Assembly: GCA_902767465.1 (NCBI GenBank)
Contig: CACXHM010000019.1
Location: 1 to 20,938 of the forward strand
DNA length: 20,938 nucleotides
From: an uncultured Bacteroidia bacterium
GTDB taxonomy: Bacteria > Bacteroidota > Bacteroidia > Bacteroidales > UBA932
Direction: 5' to 3'
Below the pieces are notes generated by a model that had not been told where the DNA came from, did not search any database, and saw only the letters and a list, made by a program, of their open reading frames with translations. A program made the translations under genes and the position numbers. Below, one piece after another: positions 13,572-20,145 of this stretch (its first letter is position 1; every line of letters begins with the position of its first letter).

Positions 13572-15674
13572 ATGAAAGCTAAAAGATTTACCATTTGTTT
13601 TGCAATGATTGCTTTATCGCTGTCTTCCTGCGCCCCAAAACTCCCGCAGACAAGAAAAGACAATACTGTAGATGTTTATTTCGGCACCAGCGTGGCCGAT
13701 CCTTACCGTTGGCTGGAAGATGATACTTCCAAAGAAACGGCAGAGTGGGTTGCTGCCCAGAACAAAGTAACTGATGCGTATCTGCGCAAGCTCCCGGCAC
13801 GTAATACCATCCTTTCCCGCCTCAAGGAAGTGAGCGACTATGAAAAGGTTGGTGTGCCCACCCATAAAAAGAACGGCAAGTGGTATTTCTACAAGAACAA
13901 CGGTCTTCAGAATCAGAGCGTTCTTTACGAAATGGATGAGCTCGGCGCTGAGCCTCACGTGTTTCTCGATCCCAACACTCTGAGCGATGACGGCACGGTT
14001 GCCCTGAAGGGAACGTATTTCTCCCGTGACTGCCGCTATATGGCCTACTGCGTTTCCCGCAGCGGGAGCGACTGGCAGGAGTTTTATGTAATGGATGTTC
14101 AGAACCGAACCCTCCTCGAAGACCATATCGAGTGGGCCAAGTTTTCAGGTGCGGCATGGCGGGGAGATGGCTTCTATTATAGTGCATATGATACCCCAAA
14201 AGGCGACGGACACGAATACAGTGGCAAGAACGAAGGGCACAAGGTTTACTACCACAAACTCGGGACCCCTCAGAGCGAAGACCGGGTGTTTTTCAGCAAT
14301 CCTGATGAACCGCTCCGCTTCTATACCCTTGATGTGAACGAAGAAGAGACCATGGCTTTCCTGTTCGAGGACGGAGCGGATACCGGCAACAATCTCTATG
14401 TGATGGATTTCGACAATCCGGACAAAGGCTTCGTGCTGATGACCAGAGACATGAAGCACAGTGCCTATCCTGTTGAGACCGATGGCAGTACCATATATAT
14501 CCTTACCAATGACGGAGCTCCGCTTAACAAGGTGGTCACTGCCGACCTTTCCAGGCCTGATTACAAAAACTGGAAGGATCTCATTCCCGAAGCTGGCAGT
14601 GTGCTGGAAGGAGTCACGTTCGTTTCGGGAAAGATAATTACAAGCTATCTCCAGGACGCTTCAACTCATGCCTGGCTATGCGATATCCACGGCGCCAGAC
14701 AGCATGAAATACGGCTTCCTGGCATTGGAAGTGCCTCATTCAACGGACGTAAGGATGAGCCCGAGTGCTTCTATTCATTCTCATCGTTCACCGTACCGGG
14801 AACTATTTACAGCTATAATATCGAGACAGGAGAAAGCAGCGTATATGCCCGGCCCAAGACCAATTTCGATCTTTCGGAATATGAGGTGGAGCAGAAGTTC
14901 GTAACAAGCAAGGACGGCACCGCGGTACCCATTTTCCTGACTCACAAGAAGAATCTGAAACTGGACGGAAGCAATCCTGTGTACCTTTATGGATATGGCG
15001 GATTTGATATCTCCCTTACTCCATCTTTTTCATCAAGCCGCATTCCTTTCCTGGAGGCGGGAGGCATCTATGTTCAGGCAAATCTGCGCGGAGGTGGAGA
15101 ATATGGAGAGGCGTGGCATCTTGCAGGTACCAGGATGAACAAGCAGAACGTGTTCGACGATTTCATAGCCGTTGCCGAGTGGTTGATAAGTCAAAAGTAC
15201 ACATCTTCAGAAAAGATTGCGATTGTGGGCGGATCCAACGGTGGTCTGCTGGTGGGTGCATGCATGACCCAGCGTCCCGACCTGTATGCTGTGGCCGTCT
15301 CGCAAGTAGGGGTTATGGACATGCTTCGCTACCACAAGTTTACCATAGGTTGGAACTGGGCACCCGATTACGGCACGTCGGAAGACAGTCCCGAGATGTT
15401 CAGTTATCTTTACGGATACTCCCCGCTGCATAACCTCAAGCCTGGGACCAAGTATCCTGCAACGCTTGTTACAACCGCTGATCATGACGACCGTGTCGTC
15501 CCCGCTCATTCATTCAAGTTTGCCGCCACCCTGCAGGAATGCAATTCAGGACCGAATCCATGTCTGATACGTATCGACTCCAAGGCGGGACACGGCGGAG
15601 GCAAACCGCTCTCCAAGGTCCTTGAAGAGCAGGCTGATATCTACGCCTTCATATTTGAAAATCTTGGAATGTAA
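13572..15674 (+). CDS. Prolyl oligopeptidase, S9A family, lipoprotein
   Basis: This 700-residue protein has a lipoprotein signal with the lipobox 'LSSC' (lipidated Cys20), so it is anchored to a membrane on the periplasmic side or outside. Residues about 30-430 are the N-terminal extension and beta-propeller ('VADPYRWLEDDTSKETAEWVAAQNKVT' is typical). The C-terminal alpha/beta-hydrolase carries the triad: Ser555 in 'GGSNGGLLVG', Asp in 'ADHDDRVVPAHSFKF' (637-640) and His674 in 'KAGHGGG'. The family cuts short peptides after proline (EC 3.4.21.26), the propeller excluding folded proteins. Length agrees with the ~700-residue norm. The gene is monocistronic: its own promoter at 13536-13567 and a bidirectional terminator directly after the stop. 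Confidence 0.95.
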   Translation: MKAKRFTICFAMIALSLSSCAPKLPQTRKDNTVDVYFGTSVADPYRWLEDDTSKETAEWVAAQNKVTDAYLRKLPARNTILSRLKEVSDYEKVGVPTHKKNGKWYFYKNNGLQNQSVLYEMDELGAEPHVFLDPNTLSDDGTVALKGTYFSRDCRYMAYCVSRSGSDWQEFYVMDVQNRTLLEDHIEWAKFSGAAWRGDGFYYSAYDTPKGDGHEYSGKNEGHKVYYHKLGTPQSEDRVFFSNPDEPLRFYTLDVNEEETMAFLFEDGADTGNNLYVMDFDNPDKGFVLMTRDMKHSAYPVETDGSTIYILTNDGAPLNKVVTADLSRPDYKNWKDLIPEAGSVLEGVTFVSGKIITSYLQDASTHAWLCDIHGARQHEIRLPGIGSASFNGRKDEPECFYSFSSFTVPGTIYSYNIETGESSVYARPKTNFDLSEYEVEQKFVTSKDGTAVPIFLTHKKNLKLDGSNPVYLYGYGGFDISLTPSFSSSRIPFLEAGGIYVQANLRGGGEYGEAWHLAGTRMNKQNVFDDFIAVAEWLISQKYTSSEKIAIVGGSNGGLLVGACMTQRPDLYAVAVSQVGVMDMLRYHKFTIGWNWAPDYGTSEDSPEMFSYLYGYSPLHNLKPGTKYPATLVTTADHDDRVVPAHSFKFAATLQECNSGPNPCLIRIDSKAGHGGGKPLSKVLEEQADIYAFIFENLGM

Positions 15675-15703
15675 AAAATGCCGGGTTTGCAGCCCGGCAT
15701 TTT
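15675..15703. terminator. Bidirectional terminator between convergent genes
   Basis: ATGCCGGG (15678-15685) pairs perfectly with CCCGGCAT (15693-15700) around a 7-base loop. It is flanked by A-run and T-run (AAA 15675-15677, TTT 15701-15703), so it can act on both strands. It closes both the peptidase gene and the minus-strand cluster ending at 15707. Confidence 0.9.
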
Positions 15704-15706
15704 CAT

Positions 15707-16789
15707 TTATTTGATTCCGTATTTCTTCAGGATCTTTACTATAGGCTTGCAGACCGACTCGGCCCACAGGCGGTAGCCCCAATCGCCCGGATGCACCCCG
15801 TCAATAGTGGTGTCGTGCTGGTCGGAAGTAGCGTTGGAAGGAATGTAGTAAACATCTTTATACTTCTTTACGGCAATCTTCATGAGGGAGTCTGCCATGG
15901 CGATTTTCTTTGCTTCACCTTTATCGTGTCTGAGGTCGAAATTGCGCCGCTCGCGCCAGATGGTGTGCATGAAGATGAGAGGAACGCCGGGCTTGGAAGC
16001 CTGGATTGTTTCTATGAAATTGAAAAGATTCTCCTTTACTGTCTTATCGTTTCCGTTTGAAAAAGCGTCAAAAACGAAAGCATCCACATCGGCGTCCTTG
16101 AGGGCGTTCGCAAACTGGGGCTGCATCCAGCAGTCTCCGCTCACGCCAAGACTGCAGAACTGCATTCCGGTCATGCGGGTGAGGTATCCCGGCACAGTCT
16201 GACCGGCACGTCCGGTGCTGGCCCCGTGCATAAAACTCGAGCCATGCAGGCAGATACGATGGCGGAAGGGAATTTCTCCCTTTTCGATTGTGGATCCTTC
16301 CTTGATCCCTATCTTAACTGATTTAACTTTGCTGTAGGTTGGCAGGTACATGATGCATTCCTTCATGGAAGAGTCCATGTCCGTTACCAGGTTGCGCTCT
16401 TTTCCGTTTTCTTTCGCTTTATCGAGGGCGTAAGCACAGCTTCCTGCCCAAAGCCACCCGCCGTCTTTTTTGATATAGAGATCGAAGCCGCGGGCGGCAT
16501 ATCCGGATGCCATCGAGTTGCTGATTTCTTTGAATTCGGGTTTTACCCAGATTTCCGGAGAGTCAGTTTTGAAAGAAACAATAATGCCGGAGGACATTTC
16601 CAGGCGGTTGACGTCTTTCTCGGTCCATCCGCTATACTTGGTGAAATCCATTCTCTGATAAGGTTCGGGTGTGTCCTGGAAAACTTTACCTACGATGGTA
16701 AGGTCGGCCGCTTCCGTAAAAACATGGGGCTGCCCGAACGAGGTGATACCTGCGAGCAGGCAGATAAGAAATGCTGAAAACTTGCGCAT
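15707..16789 (-). CDS. Secreted SGNH/GDSL-type esterase with GxDLY N-terminal domain
   Basis: The 360-residue protein has a signal peptide (MRKFSAFLICLLAGITSFGQ). The N-terminal beta domain includes 'AARGFDLYIKKDGGWLWAG' (GxDLY at 101-105), the element that names the accessory domain of Bacteroidota SGNH esterases. The hydrolase part has block I 'LHGSSFMHGASTGRAGQ' (nucleophile at Ser184 or Ser185), block II 'GVSGD', block III 'DAFSN' (Asn245) and block V 'DGVHPGDWGY' (Asp330, His333). Such enzymes remove acetyl or other acyl groups, often from carbohydrates, in the periplasm; the substrate is not evident. I chose the ATG at 16789 over the TTG at 16807 because it begins the signal peptide. 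It lies 43 bases downstream of the exonuclease gene and ends at the shared terminator. Confidence 0.88.
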   Translation of the reverse strand: MRKFSAFLICLLAGITSFGQPHVFTEAADLTIVGKVFQDTPEPYQRMDFTKYSGWTEKDVNRLEMSSGIIVSFKTDSPEIWVKPEFKEISNSMASGYAARGFDLYIKKDGGWLWAGSCAYALDKAKENGKERNLVTDMDSSMKECIMYLPTYSKVKSVKIGIKEGSTIEKGEIPFRHRICLHGSSFMHGASTGRAGQTVPGYLTRMTGMQFCSLGVSGDCWMQPQFANALKDADVDAFVFDAFSNGNDKTVKENLFNFIETIQASKPGVPLIFMHTIWRERRNFDLRHDKGEAKKIAMADSLMKIAVKKYKDVYYIPSNATSDQHDTTIDGVHPGDWGYRLWAESVCKPIVKILKKYGIK

Positions 16790-16832
16790 GATGGTTATTG
16801 TGTTCAAATTCTTTGCTAATATAACAATTATT

Positions 16833-17327
16833 TCAGAGAATGCTTATGGCGATTTGCGCACATGCTTCCGCATCGGCAAGGGCGTGGTGGTGATTGTTGA
16901 GGACATATCCGCATGCAGCAGCTACCGTTTGAAGTTGGTGGTTGGGAAGGCTTCGCCCGAAACGCTTTCTGGCAGCTGCAAGGGTGTCATAGAATACGTA
17001 GTCCGGATAATCCATCCGATAGACCCGGTGCACCGCCTTGAGGCAGCCCTCGTCAAATCGGGCATTGTGAGCCACTAGAGGCAGGCCCTCGATCATAGGC
17101 TCAATCCGCGCCCACACCGCAGGGAAAGCCGGTGCATCTTCTGTATCCTCCGGCCTGATACCATGGACCCTGCGGCAGAACCATTGATAGTACTCCGGTT
17201 CCGGGTGAATCAGACTGTAGAACGAATTCATGATCCGCCCTTCGCGTACGATAACCACACCCACGCTGCACACGCTGCTTGGCTGTTCATTTGCAGTCTC
17301 GAAATCTATTGCCGCGAAGTCTGTCAT
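16833..17327 (-). CDS. DEDDh 3'-5' exonuclease (DnaQ/RNase T-like)
   Basis: This 164-residue single-domain protein shows all exonuclease motifs: Exo I Asp8-x-Glu10 ('AIDFETANE'), Exo II Asp92 ('LVAHNARFDEGCL'), and Exo III His147 with Asp152 ('HHALADAEA'). The histidine rather than tyrosine puts it in the DEDDh group. It is like the stand-alone epsilon-type exonucleases of Bacteroidota, which are often described as DNA polymerase III epsilon homologues, but it has no polymerase-contact tail, so a general DNA/RNA end-trimming role is equally likely. The start codon shares its first base with the stop of the inositol-monophosphatase-like gene (TAATG), indicating coupled translation. It may matter that polA in the same window lacks proofreading residues, though a functional link is only a guess. 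Confidence 0.92.
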   Translation of the reverse strand: MTDFAAIDFETANEQPSSVCSVGVVIVREGRIMNSFYSLIHPEPEYYQWFCRRVHGIRPEDTEDAPAFPAVWARIEPMIEGLPLVAHNARFDEGCLKAVHRVYRMDYPDYVFYDTLAAARKRFGRSLPNHQLQTVAAACGYVLNNHHHALADAEACAQIAISIL

Positions 17328-18157
17328 TATTCGTTGTTACAACCAGACTGGGATAATGAATCATGCTTGGTCTCTGTCGGTAAATGCTGTTGGATGGTCT
17401 TGAGTATTCTCTGCAGGCTGTTTTCGTTATTGGCAGCTGCAATAAGCGAAGGACCGGTGAGTGAAGGAGCCTTCCCGTTCCGGTCGCAGATGCAGCCTCC
17501 GGCTTCGCGCAGGATAAGCGAAGCGGCGGCATAATCCCACGGCATAAGTCTCCATTCAAAATACAGTTCTGCCTGACCCGATGCCATCAGGCAAAGCTCA
17601 ACGGCAGCTGATCCGGTGCGGCGGAGGTCGTTGCATCCCATGTAGATATCGTAGATGATATCGCTGCACGTTTTTGCAAATTCCTTGCGGTAGGTGCTCA
17701 TAGCTGTAAAGAGAATCGATTCCTCAAAGGACCTCTGAGATACCCTGATGGGTTTTCCATTGCAAAATGCGCCCTTCCCTGCGATGGCAGAGTATAGTTC
17801 TCCCCTCCAGGGGCTGTACACAACTCCCATGAAAAGGTGGCTGTTTTTGACAAGAGCCACGCTGATGCAGCAGTTTTCGTTGCCCCGGGCGTAATTTGCG
17901 GTGCCGTCGATAGGGTCGATTATCCAGACATACTCATGGTCAAGGTCCTTCATGTCCTCCTCCTCGCAGAGGAAACCGCTGCCTGGAAGAAGCGCGGAAA
18001 ATTTTGCGGTGAGGAAATGCTGTACCTTCAGGTCGGAACTCGTGACGATATTCTCTATGCTCCCTTTCTCCTTTATCGAAAATCCTTCGCGGACCATCAG
18101 GCCGGACGCATCTTTAACTATGTCAATTATCTGATTAAGAAGAATATCTGCATTCAT
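17327..18157 (-). CDS. Inositol monophosphatase family protein (IMPase/CysQ/SuhB superfamily)
   Basis: This 276-residue protein has the metal-binding signature 'WIIDPIDGTANYARG' (Asp81, Asp84), an upstream acidic cluster 'CEEED' (65-68), and 'MPWDYAAASLILREAGG' (Trp207-Asp208) near the C-terminus. These define Mg2+-dependent, lithium-sensitive phosphatases acting on inositol phosphates, fructose-1,6-bisphosphate, adenosine-3',5'-bisphosphate or NADP. The exact substrate cannot be read from sequence. The last dozen or so residues (about 'ETKHDSLSQSGCNNE') are a polar tail beyond the usual domain. The gene starts 13 bases after the lipoprotein stop and its own stop overlaps the exonuclease start. 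Cluster position suggests co-transcription with the tRNA-editing gene upstream. Confidence 0.9.
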   Translation of the reverse strand: MNADILLNQIIDIVKDASGLMVREGFSIKEKGSIENIVTSSDLKVQHFLTAKFSALLPGSGFLCEEEDMKDLDHEYVWIIDPIDGTANYARGNENCCISVALVKNSHLFMGVVYSPWRGELYSAIAGKGAFCNGKPIRVSQRSFEESILFTAMSTYRKEFAKTCSDIIYDIYMGCNDLRRTGSAAVELCLMASGQAELYFEWRLMPWDYAAASLILREAGGCICDRNGKAPSLTGPSLIAAANNENSLQRILKTIQQHLPTETKHDSLSQSGCNNE

Positions 18158-18170
18158 ATTATAGTATTGA

Positions 18171-19082
18171 TTAAAGGGAGAACGTTACGCTGACGTCCCC
18201 GTCGCCAAGGAAAGATTTCAATTCTGACTGTGACAGTCCGTCAACCTTTCCCAGACGTGTATAACTCCAGCTGTTGGTGTCGTAGAATATAGTAAGCTGA
18301 TTGCCCTGATAGAGGAGGATGTCGCCTGGCCCACCCGAGACCTGAACGTCATTTCTGGGGAGATTGAAGCCGAGCGGCCCCACCTTCTCGAATCCGCCAT
18401 ATTCGCTCAGTTCGACCGTTAGTGGACCCTCTTTCAGTTTGGCTGCAAAAGCTTCTGCCGAGGCATTATCTTCAAGGGTGGCGGTAATGCTGCGCCCGCC
18501 TGCGCTGATATTGATTTTCTTCATATCAACAGGGTTGTCCGTTATGATTTCAGGTGTCTCAGATTTGCCTGGATCGTACTTTCGGTCGGTCTTAATAAGA
18601 ACGATGCGGATGCCGGTCCTTTTTGTGACATATCCAAGATTGTCTTCCTCCTCATATTCGGCGGTAAGAGTCACAGTGCCGTCTTTGAATGTCGCACCGA
18701 ATGTGCCTCCCGATATTGCTGTTTTGGAAACGCTCGTTCCATCGGGGCCTGACGAAGACTGAAAAAACTCCACGTCTTCAATGGTCAGTTCGTTATTTTT
18801 GAAAGAGCACGGAATGGTGCCGTCATAGCTGTCATAAGGCTCAAGCAGGGAATCAGCGCTGGGGCATGGGCGGATGAGCGAGGTTTCTATGGAGAGAATC
18901 TCTCCACGGAAGAAGACCGCGCCCCAGACAACGATGTCCTTCCAACCGGAATCGCTGGTCGATGTGATTTCATGCCTGGAAATGGATTCAACAAGCCAGT
19001 TGCCGAGGATGTCATTGTTTTCTGTTGCTCCCTTGCCGCAGGATAGCAGGAGGAAAAGTATCGGGATGAGTTTTGCTTTCAT
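18171..19082 (-). CDS. Two-domain lipoprotein: lipocalin-like plus cyclophilin-like
   Basis: The 303-residue protein begins with a short lipoprotein signal, 'LFLLLSCGKG' (lipidated Cys15). Residues about 24-165 start with 'ILGNWLVESISRHE' and continue in beta strands, the pattern of Bacteroidota lipocalin-like lipoproteins. After a Pro/Glu/Asp-rich linker (about 168-186), residues 187-303 read 'MKKINISAGGRSITATLEDN', 'FAAKLKEGPLTVELSEYGG', 'GPLGFNLPRNDVQVSGGPGD' and 'LLYQGNQLTIFYDTNSWSYT'. They end with 'LGDGDVSVTFSL', which looks like the bacterial cyclophilin-like fold (PF18050 type). That fold resembles peptidyl-prolyl isomerases but usually lacks the catalytic residues. The combined protein is probably on the periplasmic face of a membrane. 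I assign folds by eye and give no biochemical function. It lies eight bases after the YbaK-like gene. Confidence 0.75.
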   Translation of the reverse strand: MKAKLIPILFLLLSCGKGATENNDILGNWLVESISRHEITSTSDSGWKDIVVWGAVFFRGEILSIETSLIRPCPSADSLLEPYDSYDGTIPCSFKNNELTIEDVEFFQSSSGPDGTSVSKTAISGGTFGATFKDGTVTLTAEYEEEDNLGYVTKRTGIRIVLIKTDRKYDPGKSETPEIITDNPVDMKKINISAGGRSITATLEDNASAEAFAAKLKEGPLTVELSEYGGFEKVGPLGFNLPRNDVQVSGGPGDILLYQGNQLTIFYDTNSWSYTRLGKVDGLSQSELKSFLGDGDVSVTFSL

Positions 19083-19090
19083 ATACGGGA

Positions 19091-19627
19091 TCAGATGATT
19101 GTTATGTTGTGCTTGCAGTCAGGGATATACTTTTCAAGGAGATATCCGGTGCGGATCTTTATGAAACAGGTAGGGGTGCCGTCGGTGCAGGCGAACCATT
19201 CGCTTTCGGCAACGCTGCGGTCCATTACAAGATGGACGCCTGAACATTGGGGCAGGACGGCACTCAGTATAGTGGTTGCTCCGACCTGAACTCCGGTGAG
19301 TTCCTGAAGCTTTTCGGCGGATGCGAAAGATACTCTGGGAATGCCTCCCAGGGCAGCACAGAACTCCTTCGTAACGAAGGGTTTATCGTCCGTAGTAGCG
19401 TAGAGCCAGAATTCTGTCTGCTGCCTGTTACACAGGAACACGGTCTTTACGATCCGCACTCCGATTCTGGCATCGATATGCCGGCAGTCCTCCATAGTGA
19501 GTCCCGGGTCGGTCTCGACTCTTTCGAATGGGATTCCCAAACGTGCAAAACTGTCATAAACCATCTGCTGAAGCGGAGTGGAAAAAACCTCTGGGGGCGC
19601 GAATATCGGATCGCTGACTTTGAACAT
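19091..19627 (-). CDS. YbaK/ProX-type aminoacyl-tRNA deacylase
   Basis: The 178-residue protein carries the YbaK/ProXp-ala fold. It shows 'YDSFARLGIPFERVETD' (start of the domain), Lys61 in 'IVKTVFL' (the conserved lysine of the active site), 'VSFASAEKLQELTGVQVGATTIL' (99-121) and 'VHLVMDRSV'. The family hydrolyses mischarged tRNA, typically Ala-tRNA-Pro or Cys-tRNA-Pro made by prolyl-tRNA synthetase. The length is close to the usual ~160-170 residues with a short C-terminal extension ('LLEKYIPDCKHNITII'). It resembles the stand-alone ProX (prolyl-tRNA-synthetase-associated domain) more than YbaK itself. First gene of the minus-strand cluster; a weak promoter lies at 19633-19663. Confidence 0.82.
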   Translation of the reverse strand: MFKVSDPIFAPPEVFSTPLQQMVYDSFARLGIPFERVETDPGLTMEDCRHIDARIGVRIVKTVFLCNRQQTEFWLYATTDDKPFVTKEFCAALGGIPRVSFASAEKLQELTGVQVGATTILSAVLPQCSGVHLVMDRSVAESEWFACTDGTPTCFIKIRTGYLLEKYIPDCKHNITII

Positions 19628-19632
19628 ATCCG

Positions 19633-19663
19633 CTAAATTAATAAAAAAATGCCTGTTGTTCGG
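19633..19663 (-). promoter_or_regulatory. Possible promoter of the YbaK-to-esterase cluster
   Basis: On the minus strand TAATTTAG (19640-19633, one mismatch to TAnnTTTG) lies five bases before the ATG at 19627. TTTT (19663-19660) sits at a 19-base spacing as a poor -33. The cluster must be transcribed from 19628-19991, because the tRNA upstream has its own terminator, but the exact start is uncertain. Confidence 0.3.
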
Positions 19664-19707
19664 TTAGTAAAAAAGAATTACTTTCGTAAAGTTCGGGTTT
19701 TTTCGTT

Positions 19708-19953
19708 GGGACCTTCCAGGTTTTCGGCCTTTTTCAAGGAAGGTCCGAGTTTTTCGTTGGGACCTTCCAGGATTTTGGCTCTTTTCAAGGAAGGTCCAGG
19801 CTTTTTTCTGGGGACCTTCCAGGATTTTGGCCATTTTCAAGGAAGGTCCAAGCTTTTCCCCGGGGACCTTCCATGATTTCGGGGATTTTCAAGGAAGGTC
19901 CAAGCTTTTCCCCGGGGACCTTCCATGGTTTTGGCCATTTTTAAGGAAGGTCC
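19708..19953. repeat. Tandem array of five ~52-bp palindromic units
   Basis: Units start at 19708, 19759, 19811, 19863 and 19915 (lengths 51, 52, 52, 52 and a final 39 without linker). Each is GGGACCTTCC, a 20-base T-rich loop, GGAAGGTCC, and a 12-13-base linker. The 9-bp arms GGACCTTCC/GGAAGGTCC are identical in all ten instances, while loops (for example AGGATTTTGGCCATTTTCAA versus ATGATTTCGGGGATTTTCAA) and linkers vary. The linkers of units 3 and 4 are identical (AAGCTTTTCCCCG) and create CCCCGGGG at the boundary. A decayed half-unit precedes the array at about 19686-19707. The arms can pair within a unit or with those of the next unit. It lies between the tRNA-Ala terminator and the YbaK-like gene. 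Function unknown; not CRISPR-like because the 'spacers' are also repeated. Confidence 0.95.
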
Positions 19954-19991
19954 ATTGTGGCAGGCTAGCGGATGCGTCGGGTCTCCCTAAC

Positions 19992-20016
19992 AAAAAAGCA
20001 GGTCATCTGACCTGCT
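19992..20016 (-). terminator. Terminator of the tRNA-Ala transcript
   Basis: Read on the minus strand, AGCAGGTC (20016-20009) pairs with GACCTGCT (20004-19997) around a 4-base loop and is followed by a T-run (19997-19992). It lies ten bases downstream of the tRNA and isolates it from the palindromic array. Confidence 0.88.
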
Positions 20017-20025
20017 GAATTCTTG

Positions 20026-20098
<73 letters not shown>

Positions 20099-20109
20099 GA
20101 TTGGGACTG

Positions 20110-20140
20110 CAAAGATATAAACTTTTCAGATATCCGCAAA
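20110..20140 (-). promoter_or_regulatory. Promoter of tRNA-Ala
   Basis: On the minus strand TTTG (20140-20137), a 19-base spacer and TATCTTTG (20117-20110) match the Bacteroidota promoter exactly. The -7 box ends 11 bases before the mature tRNA 5' end at 20098. Confidence 0.78.
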
Positions 20141-20145
20141 ATTTT

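Noticed and set aside
16790..16832. Promoter for the esterase in the gap after the exonuclease gene
   Set aside because: The minus-strand box AGAATTTG matches TAnnTTTG poorly and the only -33 candidate is TCTG; co-transcription with the upstream genes is simpler.
19649..19876. Open frame through the palindromic array encoding repeats like FSLGPSRFSAFFKEGP
   Set aside because: The repeated peptide follows from the DNA repeat, and the frame shifts when the unit changes from 51 to 52 bases, so later repeats read as unrelated peptide. No promoter or conserved start supports it.
19708..19953. CRISPR array
   Set aside because: The sequences between the conserved arms are themselves repeated, the arms are only nine bases, and no cas gene is nearby.
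19628..20025. Integrated element at the 3' end of tRNA-Ala
   Set aside because: There is no integrase gene or second copy of the tRNA 3' end in the window; the interval contains only a terminator, the palindromic array and a weak promoter.
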